From assembly GCA_963204785.1 (NCBI GenBank), contig CAUJHG010000065.1, positions 1 to 37,026 of the forward strand: DNA of 37,026 bases, given 5' to 3'. The notes under the pieces are model-generated. The model made no database searches. It was not told the origin of the DNA and saw only the letters and a program-made list of their open reading frames with translations. The stretch is from Pseudomonadota bacterium. Lineage in GTDB: Bacteria > Pseudomonadota > Gammaproteobacteria > Burkholderiales > Burkholderiaceae_E. The position numbers were made by a program, and so were the translations under genes. Below are positions 27,576-35,004 of the stretch, in pieces. Each line of letters opens with the position of its first letter. Within the stretch, counting starts at the first letter, position 1.

Positions 27576-28964
27576 ATGATGCGACTTCCCGATGAATCCC
27601 CGATCGCCGCGATCGCCACGCCCCCGGGGCGCGGCGGCATCGGCGTGGTGCGCGTCTCGGGCAGTGGTCTCGACTGCGTGATCCGCGGCCTGCTGGGCGA
27701 GGTGCGCGCGGCTGCGCTTGCGCCCAGGCACGCCGGCTACGGCCCCTTCCTGGCCGCTGACGGCAGCGAGATCGACCGCGGACTGGCGCTGCACTTCCCG
27801 GCGCCGCACTCCTATACCGGCGAGGACGTGTTCGAACTGCAGGGCCACGGCGGCCCGGTGGTGATGCAGCTGCTGCTGCGCCGCGTGCTCGAGGCCGGTG
27901 CGCCGATCGGCCTGCGCCTGGCGATGCCCGGCGAGTTCACGCAGCGCGCCTACCTGAACGACAAGCTCGACCTCGCCCAGGCCGAGGCGGTGGCCGACCT
28001 GATCGACGCCACCACCGAGCAGGCGGCGCGCTCGGCCACCCGCTCGCTGGCCGGCGAGTTCTCGCAGGCGATCCACGCGCTGGTCGAGCAGGTGATCCAG
28101 CTGCGCATGCTGGTCGAGGCCACGCTGGACTTCCCCGAGGAGGAGATCGACTTCCTCGAGCGCGCCGACGCCTTCGGCCAGCTCGCGCGCATCCGCGCGA
28201 CGCTGGCCGAGGTGCTGGCACGCGCGCGCCAGGGCGCCCTGCTGCGCGAGGGCCTGAACGTGGTGCTGATCGGCCGACCCAACGTGGGCAAGTCGAGCCT
28301 GCTCAACGCGCTGGCCGGCGCCGAGGTGGCGATCGTCACGCCGATCGCCGGCACCACGCGCGACCGCGTCGCGCAGGCCATCCAGGTCGAAGGCGTGCCG
28401 CTGAACGTGATCGACACCGCAGGGCTGCGCGAGACCGCCGACGAGGTCGAGCGCATCGGCATCGCACGCACCTGGGAGGAGGTGGGCCGGGCGGACGTGA
28501 TCCTGCACCTGCAGGAGGCGGGGCAGGAGAGCGGCGCGCTCGACGCCGACATCGCGGCGCGACTGCCCGCGGGCGTTCCGATCGTGCGCGTGCTCAACAA
28601 GATCGACCTCGCGGGCGAGGGCGCGCGCCTGGAGCGCGAGGACGGAAGACCGTCAGCGATCTGGCTGTCGGCGCGCGGCGGGGAGGGTGTCGAGCTGCTG
28701 CGCGCGGCGCTGCTGGAGCTGGCGGGATGGCAGGGCGCTGGGGAGTCGCAGTTCATCGCGAGGGAGCGGCATCTGCAGGCGCTGCGCGCAGCGTCGGATC
28801 ACCTGGATGCGGCCGAGGAGAATGCGCGCAGACGGGCCGAGCAGCTCGAGCTGTTTGCCGAGGAGCTGCGGCTGGCACAGGAGCGGCTGAACGAGATCAC
28901 CGGGGAGTTCACGCCGGACGATCTGCTGGGGGTGATCTTCAGCAGGTTCTGCATCGGGAAGTGA
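27576..28964 (+). CDS. mnmE: tRNA modification GTPase MnmE (TrmE)
   Basis: 462 residues, or 461 from the second ATG. N-terminal folate-binding domain ([36 protein letters not shown]), helical domain, and inserted G domain: G1 [15 protein letters not shown]2 [10 protein letters not shown]3 DTAGLRET, G4 NKID. The C-terminal FCIGK is the invariant end that provides the zinc/potassium-dependent chemistry cysteine. With MnmG it makes the cmnm5 modification of wobble uridine. The last 18 bases double as the proposed attachment site of the island that follows; the coding end is fully restored. Confidence 0.98.
   Translation: MMRLPDESPIAAIATPPGRGGIGVVRVSGSGLDCVIRGLLGEVRAAALAPRHAGYGPFLAADGSEIDRGLALHFPAPHSYTGEDVFELQGHGGPVVMQLLLRRVLEAGAPIGLRLAMPGEFTQRAYLNDKLDLAQAEAVADLIDATTEQAARSATRSLAGEFSQAIHALVEQVIQLRMLVEATLDFPEEEIDFLERADAFGQLARIRATLAEVLARARQGALLREGLNVVLIGRPNVGKSSLLNALAGAEVAIVTPIAGTTRDRVAQAIQVEGVPLNVIDTAGLRETADEVERIGIARTWEEVGRADVILHLQEAGQESGALDADIAARLPAGVPIVRVLNKIDLAGEGARLEREDGRPSAIWLSARGGEGVELLRAALLELAGWQGAGESQFIARERHLQALRAASDHLDAAEENARRRAEQLELFAEELRLAQERLNEITGEFTPDDLLGVIFSRFCIGK
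28947..28964 (+). other. Probable attachment site (attL) at the 3' end of mnmE
   Basis: The last 18 nt of mnmE read TTCTGCATCGGGAAGTGA. This corresponds to the 18-bp SGI1 integration site at the trmE/thdF 3' end (TTCTGTATTGGGAAGTAA in Salmonella, from memory), with three differences that keep the FCIGK-stop coding. An integrase gene follows 184 nt later and composition changes here. The matching right-hand repeat should lie beyond the window. Confidence 0.6.
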
Positions 28965-28975
28965 TGTGGGACCCA

Positions 28976-28985
28976 TGGACGTCCA
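28976..28985. repeat. Ten-base perfect palindrome next to the island junction
   Basis: TGGACGTCCA lies 11 nt after the mnmE stop. It may be part of the core or arm-binding sequence of the integrase, or chance. Confidence 0.3.
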
Positions 28986-29000
28986 CTGATGTCTGCTGAT

Positions 29001-29015
29001 GCGGCACTAAGCCGC
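29001..29015. terminator. Small hairpin after mnmE
   Basis: GCGGC (29001-29005) pairs with GCCGC (29011-29015) over 5 nt, followed by an A-rich stretch and then TTTTT at 29029-29033. It is a weak terminator candidate for mnmE. Confidence 0.3.
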
Positions 29016-29031
29016 GTAAATAAAGGAGTTT

Positions 29032-29060
29032 TTGTCTGCTGAGTGATTCAGTGATACAGT
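29032..29060 (+). promoter_or_regulatory. Putative integrase promoter
   Basis: TTGTCT (29032-29037), 17-nt spacer, TACAGT (29055-29060). The start would be near 29067, giving an 80-nt leader that contains the inverted repeat at 29078-29136. Confidence 0.5.
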
Positions 29061-29077
29061 CAAAGCCACTCGCTTTT

Positions 29078-29136
29078 ATGTCCAAGTTTGGTTCCAAGTA
29101 GCTGGGTTCTTGTCTCTCATCCCTCTGCTTGGACAT
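29078..29136. repeat. Nine-base perfect inverted repeat in the integrase leader
   Basis: ATGTCCAAG (29078-29086) and CTTGGACAT (29128-29136) are perfect inverted copies flanking 41 nt. A third TCCAAG occurs at 29093-29098 in direct orientation. The right arm ends just before the integrase ribosome-binding site. This could be paired integrase/excisionase binding sites or an RNA stem controlling translation. Confidence 0.55.
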
Positions 29137-29148
29137 ACGGAGGATGAG

Positions 29149-30354
29149 ATGGCACTGACCGACACTGCGCTCAAGGCACTCAAGCCCGGGGACAAGACCT
29201 ATACGGTTACCGACGACCGGGGGCTGTATGTGGAGGTCTTCCCGACCGGGGGCGTCGTCTGGCGTTACCGCTACCGGCTGAACGGCAAGTACGAGAAGCT
29301 GACGCTGGGCAAGTACCCCGCGCTGACGCTGAAGAATGCGCGCCTGAAGCGGGACGAGGCGGCCCACCAGGTGGCGATGGGTGAGTCGCCGGCAAGGAAG
29401 AAGCAGCAGGAGAAGGTGGCCGGCGCAGAAGACGCCACTGTGGCCGACTTCGCCGAACGCTTCTTCAAGGACATCCAGTCACGTGACCGCAAGAACGTGA
29501 CCATGCCCCGCCGCTACCTGGAAAAGGACATCCTGCCGCATATCGGCAGCAAGCCGATCCGGGACATCACCGCCGAGGACGTACGCAGCGTCATCTGGCG
29601 CAAGAAGGAACAAGGCTTCGATGCCGCTGCCGGCCAGGTGCGCGGCCTGCTCAAGCGCATGTTCGACTACGCGCTCACCTGCGGCCTGATCCAGGCCAAC
29701 CCGGTCATGGCCCTGCCCATGCGGCACGTCTACCGCGCCGCCGCCCGCGACCGGGCGCTGACGCCAGACGAAATCCGGCGGTTCCTGCGCGCCATGCAGA
29801 CCTCCAACATCCGCCGCCAGTTCAAGATCGCCTTCCAGTTGATCCTGATGACCCTGGTGCGCAAGTCGGAGCTGATGCTGGCGCAGTGGAAGGACGTGCA
29901 TCTGGACGAAGGCGAATGGCACATCCCGGTCGAGAACTCCAAGACCGGCAAACCGCACATCGTCTATCTGTCCACCCAGGCGCAGACGCTGTTCAAGGAA
30001 CTCAAGCCGCTGGCCAGCAGCAGCGTCTGGGTGTTGCCGGGCCGTGGCACCCTGGCCAAGCCCTTCGCCAGCAATGCACTGAACCAGGCGCTGAAGGTGT
30101 CATTGCAGGGGCAGGAGATCCCGGCCTTCACCATCCACGACCTGCGACGCACCGCATCGACGCTGCTGCACGAACAGGGCTGGCCTTCGGATGTGGTGGA
30201 AAAGGCGCTGAACCACACCATCGGCGGTGTGCGTGGTGTCTACAACCGGGCCGAGTACGCCGAACAGCGGCGGGAGATGTTGCAGGCGTGGTCGGACTAC
30301 ATCGACGGGCTGGCGCCGTCGGGGAATCTGGTGATCAATGCGGCTTTGGCTTGA
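29149..30354 (+). CDS. P4-type tyrosine integrase (DUF4102 N-terminal domain)
   Basis: 401 residues from ATG 29149, with CGGAGGA 5 nt upstream. A start at 29110 would add a tail translated from the leader repeat. Arm-binding domain DUF4102 (residues 1-85: MALTDTALKALKPGDKTY, GLYVEVFPTGGVVWRYRYR, LTLGKYPALTLKNAR), SAM-like core-binding domain (about 95-195), catalytic domain (about 200-385). Catalytic residues visible: R238 in LVRKSEL, H330/R333 in HDLRRTAST, H356 in LNHTIGG and nucleophile Y365 in GVYNRAEY. All intact, so it is probably active. It is placed next to mnmE and reads away from it, consistent with integration at the mnmE 3' end. Composition is lower in GC than the preceding genes. 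Confidence 0.95.
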   Translation: MALTDTALKALKPGDKTYTVTDDRGLYVEVFPTGGVVWRYRYRLNGKYEKLTLGKYPALTLKNARLKRDEAAHQVAMGESPARKKQQEKVAGAEDATVADFAERFFKDIQSRDRKNVTMPRRYLEKDILPHIGSKPIRDITAEDVRSVIWRKKEQGFDAAAGQVRGLLKRMFDYALTCGLIQANPVMALPMRHVYRAAARDRALTPDEIRRFLRAMQTSNIRRQFKIAFQLILMTLVRKSELMLAQWKDVHLDEGEWHIPVENSKTGKPHIVYLSTQAQTLFKELKPLASSSVWVLPGRGTLAKPFASNALNQALKVSLQGQEIPAFTIHDLRRTASTLLHEQGWPSDVVEKALNHTIGGVRGVYNRAEYAEQRREMLQAWSDYIDGLAPSGNLVINAALA

Positions 30355-30487
30355 GGGTGGCCTTTTCCTTTTCCGGGTAGGGCCGTTGCCCCTTGAGCGC
30401 CATTCCCTTGCCTTTTCCCCCTTTGGTTGCAAAAGGGCACCGCCATCTGCAACCGAGACATCTTTAACGACGATGATTATCACGCAC

Positions 30488-30496
30488 TGATATACT
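30488..30496 (+). promoter_or_regulatory. Extended -10 promoter before the repeat pair
   Basis: TGATATACT is an excellent extended -10 (TGn followed by TATACT), with no -35 at 17 nt. Transcription from about 30503 would run through both 37-nt repeats into the winged-helix gene. Confidence 0.5.
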
Positions 30497-30535
30497 CATC
30501 AAAGAGATATGTCATGAACCTCACGATCATGAAGC

Positions 30536-30644
30536 GTTGCATTGTCGGCGTCCGACAGCCAGATAGACCACCACGTCAGCGATCAGTGGCGCGCCACGCA
30601 GATTCTGGTTGCATTGTCGGCGTCCGACAGCCAGATAGACCACC
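30536..30644. repeat. Two identical 37-nt repeats with a 35-nt spacer
   Basis: Copies at 30536-30572 and 30608-30644 are identical over 37 nt. Each contains the dyad TGTCGG-CGT-CCGACA (30543-30557 and 30615-30629). The spacer 30573-30607 carries a 12-base perfect palindrome, GTGGCGCGCCAC (30586-30597). The 37/35 geometry and internal stem are CRISPR-like. But there are only two copies, no cas genes are in the window, and the array ends 16 nt before a regulator start codon. A duplicated operator is at least as likely. Read on the minus strand, the stem is followed by ATGCAAC, which resembles a Cas6-type handle only loosely. Confidence 0.85.
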
Positions 30645-30660
30645 CCAAAAAGGGAGCGAG

Positions 30661-30918
30661 ATGCCAAGCATCTGGTTTCCATCCTTGGCATCGCTGGCTG
30701 CTGTGCTTTCCGATGACAACCGCCGTCTGCTGTGCCTCATTCACGACAGGCAACCCAAGTCCCTGACGGAACTGGCCGAACTCAGCGGGCGCAAGGTGCC
30801 GAACCTGTCGCGCACGCTGCGGCTGATGGCGGACTATGGGCTGGTTTCCCTGCAACGCAATGTCCGGGACGTTCAGCCGACCGCGCTGGCGACCGAATTC
30901 CTGGTAGTACTGGATTGA
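30661..30918 (+). CDS. Small winged-helix regulator (HVO_A0114-like)
   Basis: 85 residues from ATG 30661, preceded by AGGGAGCGAG. The protein is one winged-helix domain: LASLAAVLSDDNRRLLCLIHD, then PKSLTELAELSGRKVPNLSRTLRLM (helix-turn-helix) and a wing ending DYGLVSLQR. Its last strand is QPTALATEFLVVL. It resembles small MarR-like/HVO_A0114-family DNA-binding proteins. In-frame ATGs upstream (for example 30514) would make a longer protein with two CIVGVRQPDRPP repeats encoded by the 37-nt repeats; I consider that less likely because the ribosome-binding site favours 30661. The AlbA_2/HATPase gene follows after 28 nt, so they form a unit. It probably binds the repeats in its own promoter region. 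Confidence 0.78.
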   Translation: MPSIWFPSLASLAAVLSDDNRRLLCLIHDRQPKSLTELAELSGRKVPNLSRTLRLMADYGLVSLQRNVRDVQPTALATEFLVVLD

Positions 30919-30946
30919 TGGACACGGACATGAAGAGGGTCTGCCG

Positions 30947-32584
30947 ATGAGCCAGGAAGGGCAACTGCTCGACAAGAAGTCGCTGCGCGCGATATCAGGC
31001 AAGACGGCCGACTGGGGCGAACTGGTCAAGGACTGCGTGGCCTTCGCGAATGCGACGGGCGGCCGCCTCCTGATCGGTATCGAGGACGACCAGGATCTGC
31101 CGCCTGCAGGTCAGCAAGTGCCGATTGACCTGCCGGACACATTGCGGCGCAAGCTGGCCGAGCGCACGGTCAATGTGGTGGTGCTCCCCAACCTCGTGAC
31201 TGCCGTCAATGGCGGCCAGTACATCGCTCTGAGCATCCCGCGCGCCGCTGCTGTCGCCTCGACCACTGACGGCCGTTACTTCCTGCGCGTCGCAGACCAG
31301 AGCAAGCCGGTCACCGGCGACGAGGTGATGCGTTTGGCAACCGAGCGCAGTGCGCTGCCCTGGGAAACCCAGACCACCCTGAACATCCCCCGCGCGGAGC
31401 GCGACGATGTCAAGCTTCACCGCCTGCTGGACGGCCTGCGTGCATCCGACCGTGTCAAGGCATCTGTCAAGGAAAAGGATGACGAGGAGCTGCTCGATCA
31501 CTACCAGCTTGCACAGGGCCAGTATCTGACCCACCTCGGCATCCTGTGCATCGGCAAGCAACAGCACCGGGCGCAACTGGCAACCGCGCCGGTTATCCAG
31601 TTCATCAAGTACGACGAACATGAGCAGAAGGTCAACAAACTACCCTGGGACGACCACACGTTGAACCCGATGGAGCTGATCGAGGCCGTCTGGCAGGAAG
31701 TACCGGATTTCCGTGAACGTTATGAACTGCCCGATGGCCTGTACCGCCAGAACGTGCCTGCATTCGATGAGATCGTGGTGCGAGAACTGCTGGTCAATGC
31801 CCTCGTGCATCGCCCCTACACCCAGCGAGGCGACATCTTCCTGAACCTGTACCCCGACCGGCTTGAAGTCGTCAATCCAGGCTTGCTTCCCTTGGGCGTC
31901 ACTCCGCAAAACGTCCTGCACACGACAGTGCGCCGCAATGAACACCTTGCCCGCCTGTTTCACGATCTCAAGCTGATGGAGCGGGAAGGTAGTGGCTTCG
32001 ACAAGATGTTCGAGGTGTTGCTGTCGCAGGGCCGGCCCGCGCCGGAACTGACCGAACGGCATGATCGCGTGCAGGTAACAGTGCGCCGTCGCATCATCAA
32101 ACCCGAAGTCATCGACTTCATTGCCAAGGCCGACCAGACCTATCAGTTGACCCAGCGCGAACGCATCGCCCTGGGGTTGCTGGCGCAACATGATGCCCTG
32201 ACAGCCCGGGAACTGGCCCAGGCGCTGGAGCTTCCATCGGTTGAATCGCTGTCCGCGTGGCTCAAGCGGCCGCTGGAGTGGCAACTGGTGCGCAGTGTCG
32301 GCCGAACCCAGGCCACGCGCTACTTCATTGATCCGGAACTGTTGCGCAGTCTGGACTTCTCCACGTCCACCACGCTCAAGCGCATCGAGCCGCACCGCTT
32401 GGCAGCACTTGTACTTGAAGATTTGCAGCGCTATCCAAGGTCTGCGATCAGTGACATACATAAACGTGTTGGCGGGGAGATTCATCCGAAGCAAGTCAAG
32501 CGGACGCTGGAAGATCTGATCGAACGTGGCGATGTGCGCTTCGAGGGGAACAATCGTTGGCGGCGGTACTGGGCAATGCCATGA
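30947..32584 (+). CDS. AlbA_2 (Schlafen-like) + HATPase_c_4 protein, COG2865-type
   Basis: 545 residues from ATG 30947 (GAAGAGGG upstream). Residues about 15-130 are an AlbA_2/divergent AAA_4 domain: VAFANATGGRLLIGIED is its core, followed by YIALSIPRAAAVAS and GRYFLRVADQSKP. Residues about 270-380 are the HATPase_c_4 segment: VRELLVNALVHRPYTQRGDI, LEVVNPGLLPLGVTPQNVL and REGSGFDKMFE. Two winged-helix segments follow to the C-terminus (TARELAQALELPSVESL and ISDIHKRVGG...RTLEDLIERGDVRFEGN). Such proteins are annotated as predicted transcriptional regulators or RecG-related ATP-binding proteins and are frequent in islands next to restriction genes. Whether it is a regulator or an effector is unknown. 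It precedes the methyltransferase by 226 nt. Confidence 0.85.
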   Translation: MSQEGQLLDKKSLRAISGKTADWGELVKDCVAFANATGGRLLIGIEDDQDLPPAGQQVPIDLPDTLRRKLAERTVNVVVLPNLVTAVNGGQYIALSIPRAAAVASTTDGRYFLRVADQSKPVTGDEVMRLATERSALPWETQTTLNIPRAERDDVKLHRLLDGLRASDRVKASVKEKDDEELLDHYQLAQGQYLTHLGILCIGKQQHRAQLATAPVIQFIKYDEHEQKVNKLPWDDHTLNPMELIEAVWQEVPDFRERYELPDGLYRQNVPAFDEIVVRELLVNALVHRPYTQRGDIFLNLYPDRLEVVNPGLLPLGVTPQNVLHTTVRRNEHLARLFHDLKLMEREGSGFDKMFEVLLSQGRPAPELTERHDRVQVTVRRRIIKPEVIDFIAKADQTYQLTQRERIALGLLAQHDALTARELAQALELPSVESLSAWLKRPLEWQLVRSVGRTQATRYFIDPELLRSLDFSTSTTLKRIEPHRLAALVLEDLQRYPRSAISDIHKRVGGEIHPKQVKRTLEDLIERGDVRFEGNNRWRRYWAMP

Positions 32585-32826
32585 ACAAGCTATCGGACAA
32601 CGGTAGTCCTATCAGCAAAGACCGGGCGATAGAGGCTGGGCGATATGCTGTTTTCACAAGAAAAATCAAATACTTATATCAACCAGAGTGGCTGAGGGAA
32701 GGCAATGCAATGTCGCAATACAGCCCATCGAGAAAAAGTGAGTTGATGGTCAGGCTCCACGCCCAAACACAGCCAAACAAAGCCAATCAGAATCCAATGG
32801 CGAACAAAAAATGCCGATTCCTGTAA
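32581..32826 (+). CDS. Possible 81-residue ORF before the methyltransferase
   Basis: Starts with an ATGA overlap at the end of the AlbA_2 gene and runs 16 nt into the methyltransferase frame. The product (MNKLSDNGSPISKDRAIEAG... QTQPNKANQNPMANKKCRFL) has no recognisable domain and covers an AT-richer stretch with a promoter and phased repeats. It could be a coupled leader peptide but is more likely a chance frame. Confidence 0.2.
   Translation: MNKLSDNGSPISKDRAIEAGRYAVFTRKIKYLYQPEWLREGNAMSQYSPSRKSELMVRLHAQTQPNKANQNPMANKKCRFL
32651..32679 (+). promoter_or_regulatory. Putative promoter of the methyltransferase gene
   Basis: TTTTCA (32651-32656), 17-nt A-rich spacer, TTATAT (32674-32679), in the AT-richest part of the window. 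Predicted start near 32686, about 125 nt before the ATG. Confidence 0.45.
32761..32800. repeat. Four degenerate 10-nt repeats with phased CCAA
   Basis: GCCCAAACAC, AGCCAAACAA, AGCCAATCAG and AATCCAATGG follow head to tail, each with CCAA in nearly the same position. The array ends 10 nt before the methyltransferase ATG, where a ribosome-binding site would be expected but is not seen. One helical turn per repeat suggests a protein-binding array or bent DNA. Confidence 0.45.
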
Positions 32827-34436
32827 TCGACCTCTTTGCTGGTCCAGGAGGGCTTGGAGAGGGGTTTGCCTCTCTCAGAGGACATAAGCAGCAGCCATTC
32901 TTCGAAATCGGGCTATCCATCGAAAAGACGGAGGTCGCGCATCGCACGCTGATGCTGCGAGCCGCATTCAGGCGCCTGCGCGGTACAAAGGATGTCAGGC
33001 ACTACTACAGCTACATACGAGGCGAGATCGATGAGGCTGCCTTCCGCCGCATTCCTGCCGTGGCCAGTGCTTTCGAGCACGCAGCGAGGGAAGCGAGATG
33101 CCTCGAACTTGGCAAGTCCGATGAAACCGACATCGACGCTGAAATCCGTTCTGCACTGAATGGACAGGAGGCTTGGGTACTCATCGGTGGCCCTCCCTGC
33201 CAAGCATATTCCCTTGCCGGTCGGTCACGGCGTGCCAACGACAAGGAATTTCACAAGGACGAAAAGCATTTTCTCTACAAGGAGTATCTGCGGATCATCC
33301 AGGTTCACAAACCGACCATCTTCGTGATGGAGAACGTCAAGGGATTACTGTCGTCCAAGCACTCCGGAAATCCGATGTTCGAGAAGATCATTGCGGATCT
33401 CTCCTCACCTGCGGACGGATTGGAGTATGAAATTCGCTCCTTCACGAAGAGGGGCGGTAGTGATTCTTTGGAGCCTGGCGACTACCTCATTCACTCCGAG
33501 CGCTATGGCATACCTCAGAGCAGGCATCGAGTGATCTTGCTAGGAGTCCGCAAGGGACAGGGCGTGCCTCAGCATCAATTGCTGGAGCCCGTATCAAGGC
33601 CCATGACCGTCAGGCAGACCATCGAAGACCTGCCGAGGATCCGGAGCCGACTGTCCAGAGGAGAATCGCTGGAAGCGTGGCGCAAGGCGGTTCAGGCCGC
33701 ACCTGCCTACGTCAAGGGATGGCGAGCGGAAAACGAGTCCGCCATGATCGAGTTGATGAAAACCTTTGCTGCTGCAGCCACCAACTCCAGTACCGGTGGA
33801 GCCTTCATTCCGAAAGAATACAGAAGGCCCAAGAAACCGACCGAGTTGCAGCAGTGGTTGCATGATCGAAGCTTGGGCGGCATATGCCAGCATGAGGCGC
33901 GCTCACACATGGCCTCCGATCTGGCCAGATACCTTTTCGCGGCGACCTTTGCGCATTCGCAGGGATATTCCCCTCGGTTGGATGTATTCCCGTCCAAGCT
34001 GCTGCCAGATCACCTCAACGTGCAACTCTGGAGCGAGGCCGAAGCCATTCCGTTCAAGGATCGGTTCCGCGTGCAGTGCAGAAACGAGCCAGCCACGACA
34101 GTTGTGGCGCACATTGCCAAGGATGGTCATTACTACATCCACTACGACCCTTCGCAATGCAGAAGCCTCACCGTCAGAGAGGCAGCGCGCCTGCAGACGT
34201 TTCCCGACAACTATTTCTTCGCGGGCAATCGCACGGAGCAATACACCCAGGTCGGAAATGCCGTCCCTCCGCTGTTGGCGCACAAGCTGGCCAGGATCGT
34301 GCGCAGCCTTCTGAACGAGATGAACAGGAAGAAACGCAGGCTGGTTGATGTTCGCGTGAACAGCAAGCTGGTGGATAAGCCAAGGCGAAGCGCTCCCGAG
34401 CAGGTTCAGGTTCCGTTGCCTATCGAGGCCGACTGA
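32811..34436 (+). CDS. DNA (cytosine-5) methyltransferase (Dcm-type)
   Basis: 541 residues from ATG 32811; no clear ribosome-binding site. Motif I VIDLFAGPGGLGEGF (SAM binding, residues 5-19), motif IV GGPPCQAYS with catalytic C130, motif VI MENVKG (E174), motif VIII IPQSRHRVILLGVR, a target-recognition region at about 255-400, motif IX-like SLTVREAARLQTFPDNY and motif X YTQVGNAVPPLLAHKLA. About 45-amino-acid insertion between motifs I and IV and an extended C-terminus make it longer than Dcm (472) or HhaI (327). It transfers a methyl group from SAM to C5 of cytosine in an unknown recognition sequence. Followed by a convergent Vsr gene; the GHKL ATPase and Z1 genes then suggest it protects self-DNA in a defence system. 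Confidence 0.95.
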   Translation: MPIPVIDLFAGPGGLGEGFASLRGHKQQPFFEIGLSIEKTEVAHRTLMLRAAFRRLRGTKDVRHYYSYIRGEIDEAAFRRIPAVASAFEHAAREARCLELGKSDETDIDAEIRSALNGQEAWVLIGGPPCQAYSLAGRSRRANDKEFHKDEKHFLYKEYLRIIQVHKPTIFVMENVKGLLSSKHSGNPMFEKIIADLSSPADGLEYEIRSFTKRGGSDSLEPGDYLIHSERYGIPQSRHRVILLGVRKGQGVPQHQLLEPVSRPMTVRQTIEDLPRIRSRLSRGESLEAWRKAVQAAPAYVKGWRAENESAMIELMKTFAAAATNSSTGGAFIPKEYRRPKKPTELQQWLHDRSLGGICQHEARSHMASDLARYLFAATFAHSQGYSPRLDVFPSKLLPDHLNVQLWSEAEAIPFKDRFRVQCRNEPATTVVAHIAKDGHYYIHYDPSQCRSLTVREAARLQTFPDNYFFAGNRTEQYTQVGNAVPPLLAHKLARIVRSLLNEMNRKKRRLVDVRVNSKLVDKPRRSAPEQVQVPLPIEAD

Positions 34437-34867
34437 CCTATCACCAGGGCCTCCTCATTGCCATGCAGCCACTCCTCAACCAATCGCGCAGTGTCCTCGA
34501 CCGAATGCTTCAGCGCGCACTCCCACACGGTGGCCACACGCCAGCCAAGAGACCGAAGCGTCTCCACGTGTCGCCTGTCACGGTCAATATTGCCCAGGAA
34601 TTTCCGTTGCCAGAACTCTTCGTTGGTTCGAGGGGTAGTGGTATAGCGGCAGCCTTCGTGCCGATGCCAGAAGCAGCCATGGACGAACACCACCGCCCTG
34701 TGCTTCGGGAACACAAGATCCGGGGAGCCGGGCAGCTTTCTGACATGAAGTCGATAGCGAAATCCTCTGGCGAAAAGAAGCGATCGAAGGGTCCGCTCCG
34801 GCCAAGTATCCTTTCCGCGAATGCTCGACATCATGCGGCTGCGCTGAGGGGTGGTCGGGACGCGCAT
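34406..34867 (-). CDS. Vsr-type very short patch repair endonuclease
   Basis: 153 residues from ATG 34867; the frame continues upstream to 35077, but Vsr homology begins at RSRMMSSIRGKDTWPE. Conserved positions correspond to E. coli Vsr: GKDT (19-21), D50 in LPGSPDLVF, H64-C65 in FVHGCFWHRH, H69, C73 and C117 (zinc site) and the DRDRR helix. It nicks at T:G mismatches that come from deamination of 5-methylcytosine, initiating repair. Its partner should be the neighbouring C5-methyltransferase. Unlike E. coli, where dcm and vsr are in tandem, this gene is convergent and overlaps the methyltransferase end by 31 nt; its start faces the ATPase gene. Related enzymes are sometimes restriction nucleases, which remains possible here. 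Confidence 0.92.
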   Translation of the reverse strand: MRVPTTPQRSRMMSSIRGKDTWPERTLRSLLFARGFRYRLHVRKLPGSPDLVFPKHRAVVFVHGCFWHRHEGCRYTTTPRTNEEFWQRKFLGNIDRDRRHVETLRSLGWRVATVWECALKHSVEDTARLVEEWLHGNEEALVIGQSASIGNGT

Positions 34868-35004
34868 GACCTTGGGGACATCCAGCTTGGATATTTTCAG
34901 CAACCGCTGCTTCACACCGCTGTCAGTCAATCGGACAGAGGGGATGTAGCCTTTGAAGGTTAGCATGAAGTTGATTCGCGAGAGATCACGAGGGGGGCAT
35001 CCTG

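Larger units (their letters stand above)
30355..30660. other. Gene-free regulatory region between integrase and winged-helix gene
   Basis: 306 nt. It starts with a pyrimidine-rich stretch carrying CCTTTTCC-like repeats (30360-30420). GGTTGC (30425-30430) and GCAACC (30449-30454) follow as an inverted pair. Next come an extended -10 element, two TCATGA palindromes (30512-30517 and 30527-30532) and the two 37-nt repeats. A reading frame is open through the repeats into the next gene, but no separate gene is recognisable. Confidence 0.55.

Noticed and set aside
28965..29148. A tRNA gene as the integration target
   Set aside because: No cloverleaf-like sequence or T-loop motif was seen next to the integrase; the mnmE 3' end explains the site better.
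30536..30644. Annotation as a confident CRISPR array
   Set aside because: Only two repeats and one spacer, no cas genes in the window, and a palindrome in the spacer; kept as a repeat with both explanations.
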